NCBI GenBank assembly: GCA_002431805.1
Contig: DJEE01000077.1
Location: forward strand, 13,212-31,725
Length of the DNA: 18,514 bases
Source of the DNA: Eggerthellaceae bacterium UBA5906
Lineage (GTDB): Bacteria; Actinomycetota; Coriobacteriia; Coriobacteriales; Eggerthellaceae
Reading direction: 5' to 3'
The notes beneath the pieces were generated by a model. It searched no databases and was not told the origin of the DNA. It was given only the letters and a program-made list of their open reading frames with translations. Shown piece by piece: positions 14,370 through 18,514 of this stretch. Position 1 is the first letter of the stretch; each line of letters starts with the position of its first letter. A program made the position numbers and the translations under genes.

Positions 14370-14786
14370 ATGAGAACAGGAAAGGACCCGCGCACGTACT
14401 GCCCCAAGCGCGCTTCGAACGTGCCGACCATCTCGTCTCACGACGACCGCGCCGCGGCGCGCCGGCTGCTCGCCGAGTCGACCTTCACGACGCGCAAGCT
14501 GCGCCGAGGCTGGGCCTACGACGTGGACGAGGTCGACGTGGCCCTCGAGGTGCTGTCGATGTACTGGACCCCGTTCGCCCAGAAGGCCCGAGGCGTCTCC
14601 TTCTCGTCCCGCCGCGCGTGCGGCTTCGACGGCTACGCGTGCGAAGAGGTGGACGCGTTTTTCGACGGGTTGCTGGCTGAACTCGATCAAGTGGGCGAGG
14701 AGGCCGCGAAACGTATGCGCCGCGATCCGCTCATCGCGCAGCCTGCCGAGAATACGAGCGAGGGAAGAGATGGGCGGGGCATGTAA
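14370..14786 (+). CDS. Small protein with two DivIVA-like motifs
   Basis: A 138-residue soluble protein. Two segments fit the DivI1A/DivIVA pattern F-x(2-4)-R-G-Y-D-x-x-E-V-D-x-F: residues 39-60 (FTTRKLRRGWAYDVDEVD) and residues 77-105 (VSFSSRRACGFDGYACEEVD, continuing AFFDGLLAEL). DivIVA proteins bind curved membranes and organise poles and septa in Gram-positive bacteria. A short two-motif protein without the long coiled coil could tether element DNA to, or interfere with, the host pole. The ATG at 14370 has GGAGAGGAAA just upstream, 29 nt after the zinc-ribbon gene. Motif assignment is by eye and the function is inference. Confidence 0.55.
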   Translation: MRTGKDPRTYCPKRASNVPTISSHDDRAAARRLLAESTFTTRKLRRGWAYDVDEVDVALEVLSMYWTPFAQKARGVSFSSRRACGFDGYACEEVDAFFDGLLAELDQVGEEAAKRMRRDPLIAQPAENTSEGRDGRGM

Positions 14787-14825
14787 GATAACTGGCATGT
14801 AAAATAACGGGTATGCAAAAACAAG
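14778..14825 (+). repeat. 16-bp tandem repeats (two good copies, one decayed) at a gene end
   Basis: GGCATGTAAGATAACT (14778-14793), GGCATGTAAAATAACG (14794-14809) and the weaker GGTATGCAAAAACAAG (14810-14825) run head to tail. The first copy contains the stop codon of the DivIVA-like gene. They are AT-rich within GC-rich DNA and precede a 187-nt stretch without a convincing gene (14826-15011). That stretch also has a hairpin ATCGCT/AGCGAT (14837-14842/14849-14854). A regulator-binding array or transfer/replication site is possible. Confidence 0.7.
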
Positions 14826-15011
14826 TGGTCGGCAATATCGCTTCGCAGAGCGATCCGCCCCGGAGCGGGCCGCGCGCCTATCAGGTCGGCGCATCCGCAA
14901 GGGGGCTTGCTCCGCCCCTGCGCGCGCTTTCCGCCGATGCGGAGAGTTCGATGGGCAGGAAGCGGCGCGATGCGGGTAGTGCTTCCACTAGACGTCGCTA
15001 GGAGGCCGGAC

Positions 15012-15545
15012 ATGGCACACACGCCCTATGAGAACGGGCTGGGATTCATCGGGCCCATGGCCCTTGAGGAAGACCTCGGTTGCACGAGGAACACCGCGCG
15101 AAAGCTCATATTCTCCACGGAAAGGGCCGTGGAGGACGCAACCTGCCCCTGCTGCGGCCGCATCATGCAAGGATGCTGGTTGCCGGCAGACGCGGCAGCC
15201 GACCTGCTGTCGGATCCCACTCTCGACGTGAGGTTCAAGCCGGCCGAAGGGAAGCGGCTGATAGACAGGCTGTGCAGGCCCAAGCAAGCTGCATCGCTGC
15301 CGCAGCCATCGGGGGGCGACCCCGAGCTGGAGGCTTTGGCGAAGAAGGCCAAGGCCCGCGCTCGGCTGGCAGGACGCGGCAGGGAGGAGCGCCTGGCCTC
15401 CGCCCTGGCGTTGGCGGCCGAGTCCGACGCCGCGGCGGCGCGCCTGGAATGGCTGGAACGCGCCGTGGCGGAGCTGCCGGACGAAGACCCCGAAGCGCTT
15501 GCGGCTAAAGTAGCCGAGCTTAAGAAGGCGCTAGGCTGCGCCTAG
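15012..15545 (+). CDS. Uncharacterised protein with HTH-like and cysteine motifs and helical C-terminus
   Basis: A 177-residue protein. Residues 15-35 (PMALEEDLGCTRNTARKLIF) look like a helix-turn-helix. Cysteines follow in CPCCGRIMQGCW at about 45-56, possibly a metal site. Residues 100-175 are charged helix with heptad-like leucines (AARLEWLERAVAELPDEDPE). It probably binds DNA, but I do not recognise a family. The ATG has TAGGAGG 6 nt upstream, a strong ribosome site. The gene begins a new group after the repeat-bearing gap at 14787-15011. Confidence 0.65.
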   Translation: MAHTPYENGLGFIGPMALEEDLGCTRNTARKLIFSTERAVEDATCPCCGRIMQGCWLPADAAADLLSDPTLDVRFKPAEGKRLIDRLCRPKQAASLPQPSGGDPELEALAKKAKARARLAGRGREERLASALALAAESDAAAARLEWLERAVAELPDEDPEALAAKVAELKKALGCA

Positions 15546-15577
15546 GGCACGAGCCTGAAAGGAGGAGCAGAAGACCC

Positions 15578-15898
15578 ATGTTTCGCATAACGATCGTGTT
15601 CGCGGCGATCGCGGCGGCCGTAACGGTCTTATCCGCGCTCGCAGCGGCAGGGCTCGCGGCCGCCGCCGCCCGGCGGCAAGGCGCGAAAGCCGGGGGAAAC
15701 CCGTTCGGCGAACCTCGAAATGCCTTCGCGAATGTACTTACGCTCGAGGGCATCGGACTGCTCGCGTTCGGCGCGGGGATGGCGTCATGCGGCGTCCGCT
15801 ACCAAGCGTTTGCCGCCATCGCGGTAGGTGCGGCGGCCGTCGCCGCGGGCTTTGCGGCGAAGGCGCTTTTCGGCAGCAGAACCCGCGGCCGTCGTTGA
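15578..15898 (+). CDS. Small three-span membrane protein
   Basis: A 106-residue Ala-rich protein with hydrophobic segments at about 5-32, 53-71 and 74-98 and a basic C-terminus (GSRTRGRR), so the end is likely cytoplasmic. AAAGGAGGAG lies about 10-12 nt before the ATG at 15578, slightly long spacing but clear. No family is recognised. Like the two-span protein at 13887, it could be a small membrane accessory of transfer or exclusion. Confidence 0.6.
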   Translation: MFRITIVFAAIAAAVTVLSALAAAGLAAAAARRQGAKAGGNPFGEPRNAFANVLTLEGIGLLAFGAGMASCGVRYQAFAAIAVGAAAVAAGFAAKALFGSRTRGRR

Positions 15899-15938
15899 TC
15901 CCGGCCGGCTCGGGCCGCCGAAGGAGAACCGCGGCAAG

Positions 15939-15958
15939 CGCGGCCTTAGAAGGCCGCG
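15939..15958. repeat. GC-rich hairpin between operon segments
   Basis: CGCGGCCTT (15939-15947) and AAGGCCGCG (15950-15958) form a tight stem in the 123-nt gap before the AcrVA2-like gene. It lacks a T-run, so termination would be inefficient. It may separate expression of the AcrVA2-like gene from the upstream genes. Confidence 0.5.
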
Positions 15959-16021
15959 AGCATCTATCCTTGCTGGGTAACGGCCGATTACCGGCCGCCA
16001 GACGATCAGGAAGGCTTTTTC

Positions 16022-16969
16022 ATGAGCAAGAGGCTGCCGATTTCCCGCGCAACGAATGAGCACAGGTCGCTTTTGGCGCGGATCGGCGCAAGCGAACAGG
16101 CCATCGCCGACGCCGGCGCCGACCTTGCGTCCGCGGGAACGGTCGGTCGGCTCATGTCGACGATGCCGAGGGATCTTGGAGCGTCCGCCTCGGAGCTGCA
16201 CGGCTTCGACGACGACCCTTTCCCTGTCGAATACGTGTGGATGGCGCGATGGGCCGCATGCAAGCACGTCTACCGCATCGACCCGACTGTGGCGGACGAG
16301 CTGGCCCGCCAGCCACTTGAGGGGGCGCTTCCCGCGGACGCCCTCAGGCAGCTGCCGTACCCCATAGTCTACGTGGACGCTCCGGTCGATTTCTCCGTCG
16401 GCGCGGCCAGCGGGGCGCGGCCCGAGCGGGCGAGCGGCTTCCTTGCCTATCTCGACCATGCGCCCGAGGCACCCGAAGCGGACTGCCTGTCGTTGGTGTA
16501 CCTGCACAAAGAGCCGGACGAGTTCGGCAAGAGGCGCCACATCGTCCAGCTCGATCTGAGCTTTCCCACTTTGGAAGACTGCGTCAACGAGGTCGTGGAG
16601 GCCGATGGCGAGTATTGGAGGGGGCTCGATTTGGGCTCAGAGGCGGAAGCTCTGCTGAGGTTCCGCAAGTCGGCGGAGGCAGAGGTCTTCTGCCGCTGCA
16701 CCGCCCAGGCCCTGAACCTGCTGCTCTACATAGTCTCCGCCGAGCGCGACTCCGAGGTCGTGTACGCGCCCCCTCGCGGAGGACGCGGCCAGAGGCCCGG
16801 CCAGCGCACGAACCCCGAGACCGTTGAGGTAGTCGGGGCCGCGATGGGGCGGGCGATAGGCGAGGCCCGAAGGCGTGCCGCTTGCGAAAGCGCAGCGACG
16901 CCTCCGAAGGCGGGCAGGACCATCGCGCCGCACATCCGTCGGGCCCACTTTATCGGTAAAGCGGCTTAG
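16022..16969 (+). CDS. AcrVA2-family anti-CRISPR-like protein, truncated by an in-frame stop
   Basis: 315 residues are read before a TAG. Family-typical stretches are CKHVYRIDPTVADELARQPL, GALPADALRQLPYPIVYVDA, a GFLAYLDHA strand, LNLLLYIVSAERD and the C-terminal IAPHIRRAH. This order of motifs is that of AcrVA2, a protein that blocks Cas12a (type V-A) immunity by acting on cas12a expression and whose homologues are common on plasmids. The family normally continues from HIRRAH directly into HWxxYWxGPR...WxPPIxVN. Those residues are present in the same frame downstream (16997-17131), after an inserted 51-bp segment that supplies the stop. The ATG at 16022 has CAGGAAGG 7 nt upstream. The short product may be non-functional, or still active if the tail is dispensable. 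Confidence 0.75.
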   Translation: MSKRLPISRATNEHRSLLARIGASEQAIADAGADLASAGTVGRLMSTMPRDLGASASELHGFDDDPFPVEYVWMARWAACKHVYRIDPTVADELARQPLEGALPADALRQLPYPIVYVDAPVDFSVGAASGARPERASGFLAYLDHAPEAPEADCLSLVYLHKEPDEFGKRRHIVQLDLSFPTLEDCVNEVVEADGEYWRGLDLGSEAEALLRFRKSAEAEVFCRCTAQALNLLLYIVSAERDSEVVYAPPRGGRGQRPGQRTNPETVEVVGAAMGRAIGEARRRAACESAATPPKAGRTIAPHIRRAHFIGKAA

Positions 16970-17000
16970 TGTACAAACCCGAGGTTACCGATACCCCACT
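16950..17000. mobile_element. 51-bp insertion (about 45-bp mini-element plus 6-bp duplication) with terminal inverted repeats
   Basis: TATCGGTAA (16951-16959) and TTACCGATA (16985-16993) are perfect inverted ends. CCCACT occurs immediately on both sides (16944-16949 and 16995-17000), as a target duplication would. Removing 51 nt joins HIRRAH to WQSYWVGPR, exactly the conserved AcrVA2-family junction. The inserted length is a multiple of three but carries TAG at 16967-16969. It is too short to encode anything, so it would have been mobilised in trans if transposed. I see no second copy in the window. Confidence 0.75.
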
Positions 17001-17134
17001 GGCAGTCATATTGGGTCGGGCCTAGGAAAAACCGCGAGGACGGAAGGCCCGGCGACAAGGTCGTGGTGAAATGGATCCCCCCTATAGAGGTCAACGGGGC
17101 AGGCCCTGCAGGGGAGCTCGTTCACGCAGGATAG
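16997..17134 (+). pseudogene. Detached C-terminal end of the AcrVA2-like gene
   Basis: In the same frame as the upstream CDS this encodes HWQSYWVGPRKN, a short Gly/Asp/Arg stretch, VVVKWIPPIEVNGAG and a stop at 17132-17134. These are the conserved last strands of AcrVA2-type proteins. It has no start codon or ribosome site of its own and would be made only by readthrough of the TAG or by bypass of the 51-nt insert. Joined without the insert, the ancestral protein would be 353 residues. Confidence 0.7.
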
Positions 17135-17256
17135 GCGATCGGGTGCTGAAAAAGAGTATCTAAAACCGACAGCGCGATAAGGGCGCATGGAACCAGGCGG
17201 CTGCCCTCCGGCCGAGTCGCCAGCGGGCACGTGCGCATAGCAGGAAGGAGGGGTCC

Positions 17257-17428
17257 ATGGTCTACACGCCAGGCCTCTTACGAAGACGCCCTGGCCGTCC
17301 TTCGCGGCCCTTTGGGGTACGGTGACCCCCAAAAGGTCAGAGAAAGACGGATGGAGCATTTCCCTAAGTGGATCGAGGATGTTCAACGGCTGCTATCCGC
17401 CGAAGATAAAGCGCTGATATTTGGCTAG
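17257..17428 (+). pseudogene. Small gene, apparently frameshifted near its start
   Basis: A very strong ribosome site (GGAAGGAGG, 17242-17250) precedes the ATG at 17257, but that frame stops after 22 codons (MVYTPGLLRRRP...). The neighbouring frame encodes a convincing protein-like stretch (QASYEDALAVLRGPLGYGDP, then HFPKWIEDVQRLLSAEDKAL) ending at 17428. One extra base near 17266-17270 would explain this: MVYT joined to QASYED gives a roughly 56-residue protein. Alternatives are a GTG start at 17231 without a good ribosome site, or programmed frameshifting. The family is not recognised. The stretch before it (17135-17256) holds no feature I can support. Confidence 0.45.
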
Positions 17429-17466
17429 CCGATTGAAAGGCTTGCCTCCGAGAAGGGAAGATCACG

Positions 17467-18123
17467 ATGAGCATCAACCTGGAAACGTCGCCCCCGGAGT
17501 CGCGGCGCCTTTTCGTGGCGATGGACCGTGTGACGGGCCGGCACTCGCTGATAGGCGTGTACAGGAAAGAGCAGCTCGGGCCGCGTAGGGGCGTGCTCGA
17601 CCGGGATGTCCTAAACGGCTTGATAGCATGGGACAGCTTGGAAGCCCCCTCGAAGCTGACGCCTCTAACGGGCCCCTTGGTTCCCGTAAAGAGCGTCGGC
17701 GGGGATGATTGCCGGGTGATGGGGATCGCCGAAGTCGTTTCCGCGACAAGGGAGTCTCTCGAAGGCGGGCCGAAGGGAAGGTTCGCGTTTTGCAAGGGCG
17801 CGGCGCTTCTCGAGGAGCTTTACCTCAACGGAGGCAAGCGCCCGTTCCCAAGCAAAGCCCGCGTTGCGAAAGACGTCGAGCGCATGGGTCTGCTCGAGGC
17901 CGACGGGCTTGCCGAGCTGGAAAGGCTGGGCGAATCGGAGGCCGACGGCGTCGTCATCGCGGAGTCGGTGGGCGATTGGGCGCTCATGAGGAACCTTTGC
18001 GCCGTCTTGCTAAGGGTGATTGCCCACCTCAAAGCAGGCGAAGCTAATGCAAAAAGCACCGATAAGGCGAATGCGGTAAATAGTGAAACAATAAAAACCG
18101 ACGAAATCAGCTCCAGGGGCTGA
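17467..18123 (+). CDS. Uncharacterised 218-residue protein
   Basis: A soluble protein. Its front part looks like beta-strands (RRLFVAMDRVTGRHSLIGVY) with a central stretch LTPLTGPLVPVKSVGGDDCR. A helical second half (EADGLAELERLGESEADGVV) ends in a hydrophilic tail rich in Lys, Ser, Thr and Asn (about 190-218). The tail is coded by visibly AT-richer DNA than the rest, a sign of a recombination joint or recent extension. The ATG at 17467 is preceded by AGAAGGGAAG. It is the last rightward gene seen of the element's gene train. I do not recognise the family. Confidence 0.65.
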   Translation: MSINLETSPPESRRLFVAMDRVTGRHSLIGVYRKEQLGPRRGVLDRDVLNGLIAWDSLEAPSKLTPLTGPLVPVKSVGGDDCRVMGIAEVVSATRESLEGGPKGRFAFCKGAALLEELYLNGGKRPFPSKARVAKDVERMGLLEADGLAELERLGESEADGVVIAESVGDWALMRNLCAVLLRVIAHLKAGEANAKSTDKANAVNSETIKTDEISSRG

Positions 18124-18150
18124 TGACTAACGGGGATCCTTCGGTTTGTT

Positions 18151-18178
18151 TTGAGCGAGTCTTTGCTAAGACTAAATA
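18151..18178 (+). promoter_or_regulatory. Possible promoter with overlapping hairpin in the gap between convergent genes
   Basis: TTGAGC (18151-18156) and TAAATA (18173-18178) are 16 nt apart. AGTCTT (18158-18163)/AAGACT (18168-18173) forms a 6-bp stem between them. No rightward gene follows in the window, so this may instead be a weak terminator remnant at the end of the gene train. The rest of 18124-18249 shows nothing I can support. Confidence 0.25.
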
Positions 18179-18249
18179 TATGCAGCACATAGCAGCAATA
18201 ACGGGAGGCAAGAGATAGACGAGATTAACTGAGATGCTGAGAGACATCT

Positions 18250-18514
18250 TTACTTTCCTTTCATGTAGTTTTGGGTGCGGCAGGAATTTGAGCAGAACTC
18301 CCGTTGTTTGCCTTTGGTTTTGGCCATGAATCCGTTCTGGCAGTTTTTGCAGATTGCTGCAGTGGTTCCGTAGCGATAGAAGATGGATCCGAATAAGGCT
18401 CCGGCAAGCGTGTGGAACAGGAATACAGGCTTAGGTTCATTTTCGAATGGCGAAGGGCTCGAAATATCCCACCCTATAGGTGTGCCGTCTTTCGTCGTAA
18501 GGTTTGAAAACATA
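18250..18514 (-). CDS. C-terminal Cys4 zinc-finger protein, leftward (may continue past window)
   Basis: 87 residues are visible. A hydrophobic stretch (PVFLFHTLAGALFGSIFYRY, about 29-48) is followed by a Cys4 site CKNCQNGFMAKTKGKQREFC plus SNSC (C55, C58, C74, C78). That C-terminal finger is common on short bacterial and mobile-element proteins. An ATG lies at 18513, but no ribosome site can be seen because the window ends there, so the gene may be longer. It is AT-richer and in opposite orientation to the preceding genes, marking a composition change at about 18120. Confidence 0.6.
   Translation of the reverse strand, partial: MFSNLTTKDGTPIGWDISSPSPFENEPKPVFLFHTLAGALFGSIFYRYGTTAAICKNCQNGFMAKTKGKQREFCSNSCRTQNYMKGK

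Larger units (their letters stand above)
8021..18514. mobile_element. Integrated mobile element (integrative plasmid/ICE/IME type) in tRNA-Asn; right end beyond window
   Basis: The left boundary is the tRNA-Asn 3' fragment next to a tyrosine integrase. Rightward follow a replication-initiator candidate with internal repeats, ParA, ParB, several small zinc-ribbon, membrane and DNA-binding-like proteins and an AcrVA2-like gene: typical self-maintenance and host-evasion cargo. No second tRNA-Asn core was found by eye before 18514, so the element continues. No relaxase, FtsK/TraG ATPase or secretion genes are present in this part, so conjugative ability cannot be judged. Base composition in 9700-17100 is visibly richer in G+C than the chromosome to the left, and it falls again after about 18120. 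Confidence 0.8.

Noticed and set aside
14813..15001. 62-codon frame between the DivIVA-like gene and the gene at 15012
   Set aside because: No good ribosome site, begins in the decayed third 16-bp repeat, and its composition is unremarkable; kept as non-coding, though its stop touches the next ribosome site.
18180..18218. 12-codon frame starting ATGCAGCAC
   Set aside because: No ribosome site and too short to support.
8021..18514. CRISPR array or cas genes, expected beside an anti-CRISPR-like gene
   Set aside because: No regularly spaced repeats or Cas-like proteins were seen in the window.

Overview
The window looks like a moderately to highly GC-rich Gram-positive gut actinobacterium, most likely class Coriobacteriia (Eggerthellaceae-like). 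That is an inference from base composition, strong purine-rich ribosome sites and the LicC/LicA, EutH and ParA/ParB complement; no marker gene proves it. Two blocks are visible: chromosome at about 1-8020, and an integrated mobile element from about 8021 to beyond the right edge. The element genes are visibly richer in G+C and mostly form one long rightward gene train.

Chromosomal block. A lic-type phosphocholine/phosphoethanolamine activation locus (partial LicA-like kinase; separate LicC-like cytidylyltransferase; a second gene fusing winged helix, LicC and LicA in one chain) is followed by an EutH-family ethanolamine/amino-alcohol permease. Together they suggest import, phosphorylation and CDP-activation of choline or ethanolamine for surface decoration. 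Next come a stand-alone Hpt phosphotransfer protein on the minus strand and, divergently, a large GT-C-like membrane protein that appears to be read from a leaderless promoter. Between this gene and the attachment site is a small locus with a perfect 17-bp inverted repeat, a strong ribosome site and a 24-residue hydrophobic peptide. Its distant ends can pair, which resembles a type I toxin-antitoxin locus.

Mobile element. The 3' 60 nt of a tRNA-Asn(GTT) gene (minus strand, CCA encoded) abut a tyrosine integrase whose stop lies only 15 nt away. The tRNA 5' part is missing, so the other end of the element, with the rebuilt tRNA, should lie beyond the window. The element then carries a winged-helix replication-initiator candidate with an iteron-like array, inverted repeats and an AT-rich patch inside its coding sequence (a candidate internal origin), a zinc-ribbon protein, ParA, ParB, a protein with NUMOD-like repeats, two small membrane proteins, a 47-residue double zinc ribbon, a small protein with two DivIVA-like motifs, and uncharacterised proteins. 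No relaxase, coupling ATPase or type IV secretion gene is seen here, so integrative plasmid, ICE and IME all remain open.

Most notable cargo: an AcrVA2-family anti-CRISPR-like gene (16022-17134). It is interrupted close to its C-terminus by a 51-bp insertion that has 9-bp terminal inverted repeats and a 6-bp flanking duplication. The insertion keeps the reading frame but brings in a TAG stop. A frameshifted-looking small gene, an uncharacterised 218-residue protein and the end of a leftward Cys4 zinc-finger gene complete the window.
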